Positions 41,524 to 50,015 of a stretch of 64,000 nt of DNA are shown one piece after another. The stretch is from Phycicoccus flavus. GTDB taxonomy: Bacteria > Actinomycetota > Actinomycetes > Actinomycetales > Dermatophilaceae. A model generated the notes under the pieces. That model saw only the letters and a list, made by a program, of their open reading frames with translations. It made no database searches and was not told the origin of the DNA. The translations under genes were made by a program, and so were the position numbers. The stretch spans positions 16,360 to 80,359 of the forward strand of contig NZ_SAYU02000010.1 in assembly GCF_004025965.2 (NCBI RefSeq), in the 5' to 3' direction. The first letter of the stretch is position 1, and every line of letters begins with the position of its first letter.

Positions 41524-42169
41524 CGTCGGTCCCGTCGAGGCGGACGTCGAAGCCGGCGCCGCTCACCGACACCTCGCGCAGGACCATGCCCTCGGGCACG
41601 CCGGGGACCTCGAGCCGCAGCCGGACGAGGTCGCGGGCCAGGGCGGACGCCGCGGCGCCGACGAACCCGGGTCCGCCCACGTCCACGGTCTCCGGCTCCA
41701 GCACCAGCCGGCCGTCCTCGGCCCGGACCGTGCCGGTGGCCTGCACGACGAGGTCGCGGCCGAGCACCCGGGCCGGCCGCCGGAGCCCGACGAGGCCGCC
41801 GCTCACCGCGTAGAGCCTCGTGCCGTCGCCCACCTGCTCCGAGGCGGTGTCGAACGGGACGGTCGCCCGGATCGCGAGCGTCGCCGCCTCCAGGGCCTCC
41901 GGGCCGAAGCGCACGCCGGTGCCGGTCGCCTCGACGTCGACGAGGTCACCGTCGGCCGACACGACCTCGCGGCTGCGCAGGTCGACCGCACCGAGCCAGG
42001 TCTGGTCGGCGGTCAGGTCGTCGGGCGGGGGGACCCTCACGCCGGACGGCGCGGGTGACGGCAGGGCCGGCGCCGGGCCCGCCCCGCCGCCGAGCGAGGC
42101 CAGGAGCGCGGCCCCGGCCAGGACGAGCACGACGAGGGTGCTGACGACACCGAGAAGGAACTGCCGCAT
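41459..42169 (-). CDS. LmeA-like (DUF2993) lipid-binding protein
   Basis: 236 aa. An N-terminal membrane anchor or signal (VVSTLVVLVLAGAALLASLGG) is followed by a DUF2993 beta-rich domain (GTGVRFGPEALEAATLAIRA; REVSVSGAGFDVRLDGTDV). LmeA in mycobacteria is a periplasmic phospholipid-binding protein needed for mannan elongation. The family match is moderate. Monocistronic, convergent with the amylase and divergent from the small unit at 42235. Confidence 0.75.
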   Translation of the reverse strand: MRQFLLGVVSTLVVLVLAGAALLASLGGGAGPAPALPSPAPSGVRVPPPDDLTADQTWLGAVDLRSREVVSADGDLVDVEATGTGVRFGPEALEAATLAIRATVPFDTASEQVGDGTRLYAVSGGLVGLRRPARVLGRDLVVQATGTVRAEDGRLVLEPETVDVGGPGFVGAAASALARDLVRLRLEVPGVPEGMVLREVSVSGAGFDVRLDGTDVTVQRGDLGPAATSSGGPSAS

Positions 42170-42234
42170 CCGCCCACCCTGCCACGCGGCGGCCGGTCGG
42201 CCGGGGCGCGGAGGGCGGCCGCCGTCGAACCCCC

Positions 42235-42263
42235 TTGCCCCCGGGCACGCTCCGGCCTAGCGT
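42235..42263 (+). promoter_or_regulatory. Predicted strong promoter of a small transcript
   Basis: TTGCCC (42235-42240), a 17-bp spacer and TAGCGT (42258-42263). This is among the clearest promoter-like pairs in the window. It points toward the 12-codon ORF and the structured region, with no large gene downstream on this strand before mftD, which is convergent. Confidence 0.6.
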
Positions 42264-42295
42264 GGCAGGACACGTGAAAGGAGGTGGTCCAGAAC

Positions 42296-42334
42296 ATGCA
42301 TTCTTCTCGGACTCGTGAGGTGGCTGCTCGCTAG
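42296..42334 (+). CDS. 12-codon ORF with a near-perfect Shine-Dalgarno
   Basis: ATG at 42296, preceded by AAAGGAGGTGG (42278-42288) at good spacing. It encodes MHSSRTREVAAR and ends at TAG 42332-42334. This is the best Shine-Dalgarno match in the window. The peptide has no known function to me. It may be a leader peptide or a small translated ORF that controls the structured RNA after it. Too short to prove coding by composition. Confidence 0.5.
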   Translation: MHSSRTREVAAR

Positions 42335-42369
42335 CAGCCTTCGGCCGGACCGGAGTGCCGGCGAATCCA

Positions 42370-42454
42370 CAGCAGTCACCCGACCCGCAGGTGCCCCGGA
42401 GAACGTCCGCCCGGGGAGGGCTCGACACCGAGCCACACCTGCGGGTCGCTGCTG
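42370..42454 (+). ncRNA. Candidate structured RNA downstream of the mini-ORF
   Basis: Long inverted repeat: CAGCAG-tca-CCCGACCCGCAGGTG (42370-42393) pairs with CACCTGCGGGTCGCTGCTG (42436-42454), with about 42 nt between the arms. The 13-bp core CGACCCGCAGGTG is perfect. Together with the promoter and the mini-ORF this may be one small RNA of about 190 nt, or a terminator for the convergent mft operon. The remaining 42455-42606 is GC-rich with no gene seen. Confidence 0.45.
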
Positions 42455-42606
42455 TCCGGCCCCGGTACCCGGCCGCGGCCGCGGCCGCGGGGGCGGGGGA
42501 CGGAACGGGTGGACACGGGAAACGCGGGGTTCGCCGGGGCGATCTTCCCGTGCGGACCCCGGCGTTCCCGGAGGGGGCGGGAAAGTCGGGGCGCGAGGGG
42601 TGCGGG

Positions 42607-43785
42607 TCAGGCGCCGAGGGTGCGGGTGAAGCCGTCGGGGACGAGGACGTCGTCGCGGCCCAGCTCCTGGACCGAGGACCTGCCGAGCCCGAGCAGCGCG
42701 GAGGAGATGCCGCCGGACATGATGTCGAGGACGTTCTCGACGCCGGCCTGCCCGTTCGCCGACAGCCCCCAGAGGTAGGCGCGCCCGATCATCACGGCCT
42801 TGGCGCCGAGGGCCAGGGCCTTGACGACGTCGCTGCCGCGCCGGATGCCGCTGTCGAAGACGACCTCGACCTGGTCGCCGACGGCGTCGGCGATGCCCGG
42901 CAGCATCCGGATCGCGCCCGGCGTGCCGTCGAGGTTGTTGCCGCCGTGGGTGGAGACCGAGATGGCCGTGACGCCGGCGTCGACCGCCCGCTTGGCGTCG
43001 TCGATCCGGCTGATGCCCTTGACCATGAACGGCCCGCCCCAGGTCTCGCGCATCCAGGCGATGTCGTCCCAGGTGGGCGGCGGGGTGGTCATCCACTCGC
43101 CGTAGGCGCCGAAGAACGTCGGGCCCTTCTCGCCCGGGCCGCCCGCGAGGTTCGGCGTCGTGAGGTCCGGCAGGGCTCCTGAGCGCACGAAGCCCGTGAG
43201 CCAGCGCGGCTTGAGGAGCACCTCAGGCGCGAACCTGGCCATCGCCTTTGGGTCCAGCTTCTCGGGGATGGCGGGGCTGCCCCAGTCCCGCCCGTGCGAG
43301 AACGTCCAGTCGAGGGTGGCGATGACGCCCTTGGCCCCGGCCGCGCGGGCCCGCTCCATCCGCGACTCGATGACCTCGCGCCCGCCGGACCAGTAGCTCT
43401 GGAAGAACACCTTGTCGTTGACGGCGCACACGTCCTCGATGGCCGAGGACCCGAACGAGCTGAGCCCCATCGCCGTGCCGCGGGCGGCGGCGGCCCGCGC
43501 GACGGCCACCTCGCCCTCGGGGTGGACGGCCTGGACGCCGGTCGGCGAGATGATGACCGGCAGGGCGAGGTCGACCCCCATGACGTGCGTGGAGAGCGAG
43601 CGCTCCGCCGACCCGCCCGCGACGTGCGGGGCGAACCCGAGCTCGGAGAACGCGGCGACATTGTCCTCGTAGGTGAGGCCGCGCTCGGACCCGGCGAGCA
43701 GCGCCTTGTAGACCGAGCGGGGCAGCCGTTTCTCGGCCCGGCGCTGGGCCTCGGCGACGGTCTCGAACCATCCGGTGCTGCTCAT
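42607..43785 (-). CDS. mftD: Mycofactocin dehydrogenase MftD (FMN-dependent)
   Basis: 392 aa, of the FMN-dependent alpha-hydroxy-acid dehydrogenase family (LldD-like). Evidence: ALPVIISPTGVQAVHPEGEVAVARAA, LSSFGSSAIEDV, the FMN-phosphate region VEVVFDSGIRRGSDVVKALALGAKAVMIGRAYLWG, and STHGGNNLDGT in place of the SNHGGRQLD of lactate dehydrogenases. In mycobacterial work MftD oxidatively deaminates the AHDP intermediate to make pre-mycofactocin. The ATG at 43785 overlaps the mftF stop (ATGA). Last gene of the mft operon here. Confidence 0.92.
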   Translation of the reverse strand: MSSTGWFETVAEAQRRAEKRLPRSVYKALLAGSERGLTYEDNVAAFSELGFAPHVAGGSAERSLSTHVMGVDLALPVIISPTGVQAVHPEGEVAVARAAAARGTAMGLSSFGSSAIEDVCAVNDKVFFQSYWSGGREVIESRMERARAAGAKGVIATLDWTFSHGRDWGSPAIPEKLDPKAMARFAPEVLLKPRWLTGFVRSGALPDLTTPNLAGGPGEKGPTFFGAYGEWMTTPPPTWDDIAWMRETWGGPFMVKGISRIDDAKRAVDAGVTAISVSTHGGNNLDGTPGAIRMLPGIADAVGDQVEVVFDSGIRRGSDVVKALALGAKAVMIGRAYLWGLSANGQAGVENVLDIMSGGISSALLGLGRSSVQELGRDDVLVPDGFTRTLGA

Positions 43786-45230
43786 CGGGATCCTCTTTCG
43801 TGGGGTGCGCAGGACGGGGACGTGGCATGGGGGTCGACGGGCGCGGGGCCGCGGCGGACCGAGGGCAGGAGGGCGCGGACGGACCGCCGGCGCAGGCAGC
43901 CGGCCCACAGGCCAGCTCCGTAGGCGAGGTCCTCGGCCCGCTTGAGGGCGACGTAGCGCACCGGGTCCAGGTCGGGCCGGACGCGGCGGTGGTCCAGCAC
44001 CCCGTCGACGACGACGGCGACGACGACGGCGCGGCGGGCTCGGGCGGACCCCAGCGCCAGCGCCGCGGTCAGCGGCCAGTGGTGGCGCACGAGCGCGGCC
44101 GCGGTCTGGGTGAGCGTCGCGTGCAGGCCCACGGCGAGGACGGCGGCCGCCGCGCGGTACGGCCGGTCGCTCCCGTGCAGGCGCCGGGCCAGGGACACCT
44201 CGGCCACCGCGCCGGCGGCCAGGGCCACCGGCAGGCTCCAGCGTCGCTGGGCCAGGAGCGCGCCCGCGACGACGGCCGCCCACGGCGCCATGACGACCGG
44301 CGCGACGGCCGGGCCGTGCCGCTCGGCGAGCAGCGCGGCGCCGCTGCCGTAGAAGGCCTTGCGGGCGAGCCAGGCCCGGGTGCTCGTCCGGTGCTCGTGA
44401 CGCACGAGCACCCCGGGGTCGTAGCGGACCGTGTGCTCGCGGGCGACCCGCCAGACGAGGTCGACGTCCTCGGCCACCTCGAGCGCCTCGTCGAAGCCGC
44501 CGCCGAGCGCGTCGCGGCGGGCCAGGAGGACCGCGCTCGGGATGTACGAGACCCGGCCGTGCGGGTGGACGCGGGCGGGGGAGGGGCCGAGGTCGAGCGA
44601 GGAGCGGGCGGCCTCGTACCGGGCGAGGACGCCGCGGCCCTCGTCGAGCCCGAGGACCCGCGGGGCGACGAGCGCGACCCGCGGGTCGTCGAGGTGGCGG
44701 CGCAGCGCGGCGACGGCGGCGGTGTCGAGGACGACGTCGGAGTCGACGAACGCGACGACCGGCGTGCGCGCCGTGGCGAGGCCGGTGTTGCGGGCGGCGG
44801 CGGGCCCGCGCCGGGTGTCGTGCCGGACGTACCGCGCGTCGTGGCGCCGGCAGACGACGACGAGGGCGGCCGGGTCGCTCGACCCGTCGTCGACGACGAC
44901 CGTGGCCAGGCCACGCAGGCCGCGCAGCAGCCGGTCCAGCTCGACCGGCCGGTCGAGGACGGGGACGACGACGGTGACGTCGGCGGGCGTGGCGTCGGCG
45001 GGCTCGGACCAGTAGGGGTGCGCCAGGCCGCGGTCCAGCAGCAGGCGGGCGACGGCGCCGGACGTGGCGTCCCGCACCTCGACCGCGCCGGATCCGTCGA
45101 GGCGGTCCAGGGCGGCGGGGCGCAGGTGGACCAGGCGCCCGGACGACCCGCCGAACAGGGTGCGGCCGTCGTCGCAGCGGTGGGCGTCGGCGGCCAGGCG
45201 GACCCGGAAGCCGCGGGGCAGCTCAGACAC
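43782..45230 (-). CDS. mftF: Mycofactocin glycosyltransferase MftF
   Basis: 482 aa. A small N-terminal domain typical of MftF (FRVRLAADAHRCDDGRTLFGG) is followed by a GT2 domain with VTVVVPVLDRPVELDRLL, VVVDDGSSD, RGPAAARNTG and FVDSDV (DxD metal site), then hydrophobic segments at the C-terminus (VAPVVMAPWAAVVAGALL and VAAVLAVGLHATL). MftF adds the beta-1,4-glucan chain to the premature cofactor. GTG at 45230 overlaps the SDR stop by 8 bp. A membrane-associated location is likely. Confidence 0.92.
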   Translation of the reverse strand: MSELPRGFRVRLAADAHRCDDGRTLFGGSSGRLVHLRPAALDRLDGSGAVEVRDATSGAVARLLLDRGLAHPYWSEPADATPADVTVVVPVLDRPVELDRLLRGLRGLATVVVDDGSSDPAALVVVCRRHDARYVRHDTRRGPAAARNTGLATARTPVVAFVDSDVVLDTAAVAALRRHLDDPRVALVAPRVLGLDEGRGVLARYEAARSSLDLGPSPARVHPHGRVSYIPSAVLLARRDALGGGFDEALEVAEDVDLVWRVAREHTVRYDPGVLVRHEHRTSTRAWLARKAFYGSGAALLAERHGPAVAPVVMAPWAAVVAGALLAQRRWSLPVALAAGAVAEVSLARRLHGSDRPYRAAAAVLAVGLHATLTQTAAALVRHHWPLTAALALGSARARRAVVVAVVVDGVLDHRRVRPDLDPVRYVALKRAEDLAYGAGLWAGCLRRRSVRALLPSVRRGPAPVDPHATSPSCAPHERGSR

Positions 45231-46011
45231 GCCCGAACCCCGCGTCGGCCGGCAGCACCGTCCCGTGCAGCACCCGGCCCGCGGTCGCCGCGTGCTCGAC
45301 GACGGCGGCGACGTCGTCCGGGTCCAACGGCGCGCGGCCCTGCTGGTGCTCGGCCAGCGGCGCGACGTCGTCGAGGCCGTAGAGCGCGGCGGTGGCCTCG
45401 AGCATCGCCGTGCCGGTGGCCCCGGGCGCGACGCCGCAGGCGGTCACGGCGGTGCCGACGAGGTCGGCGGCCAGGGCGCGCACCACCCCGACGGCGGCGT
45501 GCTTGGCGACGACGTAGCCGGCCAGGCCGTAGAGCCCCCGTGAACCGGCGACGGAGGTGAGGACGACGACCGTGGGCCGGGCCTGCGGGGGCCGGGTCAG
45601 CAGGTGGGGGACGGCGGCGGCCGCGAGGTTCCACGCGGTGAGGGCGTCGGCGGCGAGCAGCCCGTCGCGCACGGCCGGGTCGGTCTCCCAGAGGGGCACC
45701 CCGCCGGCGATCACGGACGCGCACGACACGGCGACGTCGAGCCGGCCGTGCTCGTCGGCCACGGCCGTCACCGCCGCCCGGGTGGCGTCGCCGTCGCGCA
45801 GGTCGACGGGGCGGACGGTGGCGCCGGCCTCCAGCGCCGCCGCGCCGTCGGCGTCTGTGGCGTGCCCGTAGCCGAGGGTGCTCCCGCCGAGGTCGTCGAG
45901 CACCGTCACCCGGTGACCGGACGCGACGAGCCGCCGCACCACGGCCAGCCCGATGCCACGGGCGCCACCCCCGACGACCGCGACCCGGCCGGTCGTCCCG
46001 GGCCCGCTCAC
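45223..46011 (-). CDS. Mycofactocin-associated short-chain dehydrogenase
   Basis: 262 aa, Rossmann SDR with VAVVGGGARGIGLAVV (TGxxxGIG-like), a Ser in LTSVAGS, and the catalytic YVVAKH (YxxxK). SDRs embedded in mft loci often keep NAD bound and need mycofactocin as external electron acceptor; whether this one does is inferred from position. It lies between mftE and mftF with GTGA and 8-bp overlaps, an insertion into the usual order. Confidence 0.85.
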   Translation of the reverse strand: MSGPGTTGRVAVVGGGARGIGLAVVRRLVASGHRVTVLDDLGGSTLGYGHATDADGAAALEAGATVRPVDLRDGDATRAAVTAVADEHGRLDVAVSCASVIAGGVPLWETDPAVRDGLLAADALTAWNLAAAAVPHLLTRPPQARPTVVVLTSVAGSRGLYGLAGYVVAKHAAVGVVRALAADLVGTAVTACGVAPGATGTAMLEATAALYGLDDVAPLAEHQQGRAPLDPDDVAAVVEHAATAGRVLHGTVLPADAGFGRV

Positions 46012-46736
46012 GTCCTCGCCCCGTGCGCGGCGGGCCGGACGAGCCGGCCGTACTCGTCGGCGCGGGCGTCGCGGACCTGCCGGGCGACCCGCGCGACGAG
46101 GAGGTCCAGGTGCCGCGAGCCCTCGTCGGCGCTCGCGCCCCCGGGGTCGCCGAGGACACCGGAGGGGGACACCGCGGCCACCCCGGACTCGCGCAGGCGG
46201 GGCATGAGGTCGGCCACCGGCGCGTCCGCTCCGGCGACCGCGGCGTCGAGGTCGACGGCGGCCGGGTCGAGCGCCAGCGCCAGCGAGGTCTCGGCGCGGC
46301 CCGCGTGGGCGTCCCACCCGGGCTCGGCGCACGAGGTCCACGCGACGTCGTGGCCCTCCCAGCGCAGCTGACGGGTCGCGGCCGACACCGCCGCGGCGTT
46401 GCCGCCGTGCCCGGTGACGAGCACGACCCGCCCGCACCAGCGCCGGGCGGACCGGACGAGCTCGACGACGACGTGCCGCAGCGCGTCGGTGCCGATGGAG
46501 ACCGTGCCCGGGAAGTCCTCGTGCTCGCCGCTCGCGCCGTACTCGACGGCCGGGGCGACGAGCACCGCGGGCCGGTCCGCGCCGAGCAGGCGCGCCACGC
46601 CGTCGCACACGGCCCGGGCCACGGCGGAGTCGGTGGCCAGCGGCAGGTGCGGCCCGTGCTGCTCCACCGCCCCCAGCGGGACGAGGACGGTCGCGCCGCG
46701 GAGGTCGTCGCCGGACACGCGCGAGCCGAGGTCCAC
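46008..46736 (-). CDS. mftE: Mycofactocin peptidase MftE (creatininase family)
   Basis: 242 aa. Metal-binding creatininase pattern: VPLGAVEQHGPHLPLATD (Glu, His, Asp) and VTGHGGNAAAV, AGRAETSLALAL (Glu). In known systems MftE releases AHDP from the modified MftA. The start is set to GTG at 46736 (MDLGSRVSG); CTG 46745 next to the mftC stop is possible. The stop overlaps the SDR start (GTGA). Confidence 0.92.
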   Translation of the reverse strand: MDLGSRVSGDDLRGATVLVPLGAVEQHGPHLPLATDSAVARAVCDGVARLLGADRPAVLVAPAVEYGASGEHEDFPGTVSIGTDALRHVVVELVRSARRWCGRVVLVTGHGGNAAAVSAATRQLRWEGHDVAWTSCAEPGWDAHAGRAETSLALALDPAAVDLDAAVAGADAPVADLMPRLRESGVAAVSPSGVLGDPGGASADEGSRHLDLLVARVARQVRDARADEYGRLVRPAAHGART

Positions 46737-46741
46737 GGTGG

Positions 46742-47986
46742 TCAGCCGCCCGTCAGCGCGTCCCGGGCCGGTCCGACGGGGCTCTCGTCGCACGGGCTCG
46801 CCGGCGGACGGCGGGCGATCGTCACGGGCACCGGGGCGTTGCGCACCGGGCCGCGGTGGCTGTGGTCCTGGCTCGGCGCCGGCCGGGTGCCGTCCGCGAC
46901 GGCGGCCAGCGAGCCGGCGGCGTTGCCCTTGACGCACTCGGGGTCCGGGCCGTCCAGCGGCAGGCCGGTGAAGAACTTCGCCGCCATGCAGCCGCCGCGG
47001 CACGCGTCGTACGCCGAGCACCGCGTGCAGGCGCCGCCGGTCTGCGGGGAGCGCAGCTCGCGGAAGAGCGGGGCGTCGCGCCACACCGGGGCGAACCCCT
47101 CGCCGCAGACGTTGCCGGCGAGGAAGCGGTCGTGGATGGCGAACGGGCAGGCGTACACGTCGCCGACGGGGTCGACGAGGCAGACGACCCGTCCGGCGCC
47201 GCAGAGGTTGAGGCCGGGCAGGGCGTCGCCGTAGGCCGCGAGGTGGAAGAAGGAGTCCCCGGTGAGGACGCCCTCGCCGTGGGCGACGAGCCAGTCGTAG
47301 AGCTCGCGCTGCTGCTCCGGGAGCGGGTGCAGCTCCTGCCAGACGTCGGCGCCGCGGCCGGCCGGGCGCAGGCGGGTGAGCCGCAGCATGGCGCCGTACT
47401 CGTCGGCGATCTCCTGGAAGCGGTCCAGCTGCGGGATGTTCTCGCGGGTGCAGACGACCGACAGCTTGGTGTCCCGCATGCCGGCGTCGCGCAGGTTGGC
47501 CAGGGCCCGCAGGGCGGCGTCGTAGGTGCCGGCGCCGCGGACCCGGTCGTTGACCTCGGGCGTCGCGCCGTCGAGGGAGACCTGGACGTCGACGTAGTCG
47601 GTGGCGGCGATCCGCTCGGCCCGCTCCGGGGTGATGCGGAAGCCGTTGGTCGAGAACTTCACCCCGACGTGGTGCGCGACGGCGTGGTCGACGATCTCCC
47701 AGAAGTCCGGCCGGACCGTGGGCTCGCCGCCGCCGATGTTCACGTAGAAGACCTTCATCGCCTCGAACTCCTCGATGAGGGCGAAGCACTCCTGCGTGCT
47801 CAGCTCGCGGGGGTCGCGCCGCCCGGAGGAGGAGAGGCAGTGCACGCACGCGAGGTTGCACGCGTACGTGAGCTCCCAGGTGAGGCAGATCGGGGCGTCG
47901 AGGCCGTGCTCGAAGTGGTCGACGAGCCGGGTGCCGCGGGCGGGCGCCGCCGGGGTCGTGACGGGGCGTTCGGGGGCCAGGGTCAT
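46742..47986 (-). CDS. mftC: Mycofactocin radical SAM maturase MftC
   Basis: 414 aa. Radical SAM cluster C43xxxC47xxC50 in TYACNLACVHC, plus a C-terminal SPASM domain with many cysteines (CGAGRVVCLVDPVGDVYACPF, CTRCSAYDACRGGCMAAK). MftC decarboxylates and cyclises the C-terminal Val-Tyr of MftA. ATG at 47986 overlaps the mftB stop (ATGA). Confidence 0.96.
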   Translation of the reverse strand: MTLAPERPVTTPAAPARGTRLVDHFEHGLDAPICLTWELTYACNLACVHCLSSSGRRDPRELSTQECFALIEEFEAMKVFYVNIGGGEPTVRPDFWEIVDHAVAHHVGVKFSTNGFRITPERAERIAATDYVDVQVSLDGATPEVNDRVRGAGTYDAALRALANLRDAGMRDTKLSVVCTRENIPQLDRFQEIADEYGAMLRLTRLRPAGRGADVWQELHPLPEQQRELYDWLVAHGEGVLTGDSFFHLAAYGDALPGLNLCGAGRVVCLVDPVGDVYACPFAIHDRFLAGNVCGEGFAPVWRDAPLFRELRSPQTGGACTRCSAYDACRGGCMAAKFFTGLPLDGPDPECVKGNAAGSLAAVADGTRPAPSQDHSHRGPVRNAPVPVTIARRPPASPCDESPVGPARDALTGG

Positions 47987-48246
47987 GCGGTCCTCCTCGT
48001 GATCATCCGCTGGTCGGCCAGGCGGCGCAGCGCGGCGTCGAACCCCGCGCGCTCGCCGTCCGGCACGCCCGCGGCGTCCAGGGCGTCGCCGACGGTCGGC
48101 GCGTCCCGCAGGCCCTCGACGACGGCGACGAGCCGGCGGTCCTTGAGGAAGGTCAGCCGGCGGGTCGTGAAGTCGTAGAGCAGGGCGCCGAACGGCTCGG
48201 GGCGGATCGCCACCGAGCCGTTCAGCTCCCAGGACTGCTCGAGCAC
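47983..48246 (-). CDS. mftB: Mycofactocin chaperone MftB (RRE domain)
   Basis: 87 aa. A PqqD-like RiPP-recognition winged helix that binds the MftA leader and delivers it to MftC. Visible: SVAIRPEPFGALLYDFTTRRLTFLKDR and the C-terminal AALRRLADQRMITR. GTG at 48246 lies 12 bp after the mftA stop. Its end overlaps mftC. Confidence 0.92.
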   Translation of the reverse strand: MLEQSWELNGSVAIRPEPFGALLYDFTTRRLTFLKDRRLVAVVEGLRDAPTVGDALDAAGVPDGERAGFDAALRRLADQRMITRRTA

Positions 48247-48258
48247 CTCGCGCGTCCT

Positions 48259-48375
48259 CTAGTAGACGCCGCACATGCCGTCGATGGACACGTCCTCGAC
48301 GAGGGCGTCCGCGAGCAGGTCCTCCTGCGCGGGCACCTCGGCCGGGGCGTCCTCGGTGATCTCCTCGGGCGTCAT
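48259..48375 (-). CDS. mftA: Mycofactocin precursor peptide MftA
   Basis: 38 aa: MTPEEITEDAPAEV and so on, ending IDGMCGVY, the diagnostic MftA C-terminus whose Val-Tyr becomes the cofactor core. Acidic leader as in other MftA. The ATG at 48375 is preceded by AAGGAGT. First gene of the mft operon; its promoter is divergent from mno. Confidence 0.97.
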   Translation of the reverse strand: MTPEEITEDAPAEVPAQEDLLADALVEDVSIDGMCGVY

Positions 48376-48671
48376 CGCGACTCCTTGTCAGCTGCGTCGG
48401 TGATGGAGGCGACCCCGCGGACGGGGCCTGCGCCCCACGCTAGGGAGGCGATCGGCCCGCCTCATCCGCCAGGCGTACGGGACCCCCCTGTCGGACCGGG
48501 CAGGGGAGGGGAGTCGCCCCTGCCCGACCGGACGGCTGCACCCACCGTCCGAGGTGGGGGCGACCGCCACGCGGGGCGGGTGGTTTCCCCGGCCTCGTCT
48601 ATGCACCCGGGGGCCCGCTCCCTAGCGTCGGGACCGCTGGTCCGCGACTGCCTCAACGAGGAGGATGTTCC
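48376..48671. promoter_or_regulatory. mftA-mno divergent control region
   Basis: 296 bp. -10-like TAGCGT for mftA lies on the minus strand at 48442-48437, and TAGCGT for mno on the plus strand at 48623-48628, both in the context CTCCCTAGCGT. Between them an inverted pair holds CCCCTGCCCGGTCCGACAG (minus strand, facing mftA, 48506-48488) and CCCCTGCCCGACCGGAC (plus strand, facing mno, 48517-48533). The latter shares 15 bp with the site upstream of the second alcohol dehydrogenase. Confidence 0.6.
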
Positions 48672-49964
48672 ATGCAGGTAGACGAGCTGCTCAAACCGTT
48701 CCCCATCAAGGAGTTCCACCCCTTCCCGAGGGCCCTGCTCGGCCCCGGGTCGCACGAGATGATCGGTCCGGAGGCCCTCAAGCTGGGCTTCCGCAAGACC
48801 CTCGTCATGACCTCCGGGCTTAGGGGGACCGACGTCGTGCACAAGATCGTGGAGTCGATGAAGTACCACGGGCTCGAGGTCGTCGTGTACGACAAGGTCG
48901 AGTCCAACCCCAAGGACTACAACGTCATGGACGCCGTCGGGCTGTACCAGGACAACGAGTGCGACTCCTTCGTCTCCATCGGCGGGGGCAGCTCGCACGA
49001 CGCCTGCAAGGGCGCGCGCATCGCGGTCGCGCACGACGGCCGCAACGTCAACGAGTTCGAGGGCTTCAACAAGTCCGAGAACCCGAAGAACCCGCCGCAC
49101 ATCGCCGTCTCGACGACCGCCGGCACCGGCTCGGAGACGTCGTGGGCGTACGTCATCACCGACACCACGACCGACCCGGACAACCCGCACAAGTACGTCG
49201 CGTTCGACGACGCCTCGGTGACGACGCTGGCCATCGACGACCCGGTGCTCTACTACGACTGCCCGGTCGACTACACCGCGCAGTGCGGGTTCGACGTCCT
49301 CGCCCACGCGAGCGAGCCGTACGTGTCCCGGCTGAACTTCGAGCCCTCGCTCGGCAACGCGCTGCGGGCCATCAAGCTCACCGCCGAGAACCTGCGCCAG
49401 GCCGTGTGGAACGGCCAGGACCTCGCCGGCCGCGAAGGGATGATGTACGCGCAGTACATCGCCGCCCAGGCCTTCAACTCCGGCGGCCTCGGCATCATCC
49501 ACTCCATCAGCCACGCGGTGTCGGCGTTCTACGACACCCACCACGGCCTCAACAACGCGATCGCGCTGCCGCGGGTGTGGGCGTTCAACATGCCGACCCA
49601 GTACAAGCGGTTCGCCGAGATGGCCGAGGCGATGGGCGTCGACACCTACGGCATGACCGACGTGCAGGCCGCCGACGCCGCCCTCGAGGCCGCCATCCGG
49701 CTGCTGCGCGACGTGGGCATCACGGAGAAGTTCACCGACGTCACGGCCGACACGTACTCCAAGAACCGCCTCGGCCAGGGGCCGACGGCGTTCTACGAGA
49801 ACGCGGGCACGATCACCGGCGACAGCGACGACGTCGACCGGATCACCAACCACGTCCTCGGCGACGCCTGCACCCCGGGCAACGCCAAGGAGTGCACCTT
49901 CGAGACCGTCCGTCCGGTCGTGGACCACTGCATGAACGGTGACCTCGACGACCTCCTCTCCTGA
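48672..49964 (+). CDS. mno: NDMA-dependent methanol dehydrogenase (Mno/Mdo type)
   Basis: 430 aa, type III iron-containing alcohol dehydrogenase fold. It begins MQVDELLKPFPIKEFHPFPRALLGPG and has the nucleotide site SIGGGSSHDACKGA. Metal ligands are in CGFDVLAHASEPYVS (Asp, His) and IHSISHAVSAFYDTHHGL (His, His). The start and whole-length pattern match the nicotinoprotein methanol:NDMA oxidoreductases of Amycolatopsis, Rhodococcus and Mycobacterium, which keep NAD bound and pass electrons to mycofactocin. ATG at 48672 follows GAGGAGGA. Oxidises methanol or other primary alcohols; substrate range unproven. Confidence 0.94.
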   Translation: MQVDELLKPFPIKEFHPFPRALLGPGSHEMIGPEALKLGFRKTLVMTSGLRGTDVVHKIVESMKYHGLEVVVYDKVESNPKDYNVMDAVGLYQDNECDSFVSIGGGSSHDACKGARIAVAHDGRNVNEFEGFNKSENPKNPPHIAVSTTAGTGSETSWAYVITDTTTDPDNPHKYVAFDDASVTTLAIDDPVLYYDCPVDYTAQCGFDVLAHASEPYVSRLNFEPSLGNALRAIKLTAENLRQAVWNGQDLAGREGMMYAQYIAAQAFNSGGLGIIHSISHAVSAFYDTHHGLNNAIALPRVWAFNMPTQYKRFAEMAEAMGVDTYGMTDVQAADAALEAAIRLLRDVGITEKFTDVTADTYSKNRLGQGPTAFYENAGTITGDSDDVDRITNHVLGDACTPGNAKECTFETVRPVVDHCMNGDLDDLLS

Positions 49965-49972
49965 CGCCGGCC

Positions 49973-50015
49973 CCGGTGCCGCCCGGACGCGCACGACGCG
50001 GCCGGGCGGCACCGG
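49973..50015 (+). terminator. Hairpin between mno and the MoxR gene
   Basis: Perfect 14-bp stem CCGGTGCCGCCCGG (49973-49986) and CCGGGCGGCACCGG (50002-50015). It could cap the mno transcript and lower expression of the downstream maturation genes. Confidence 0.7.
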
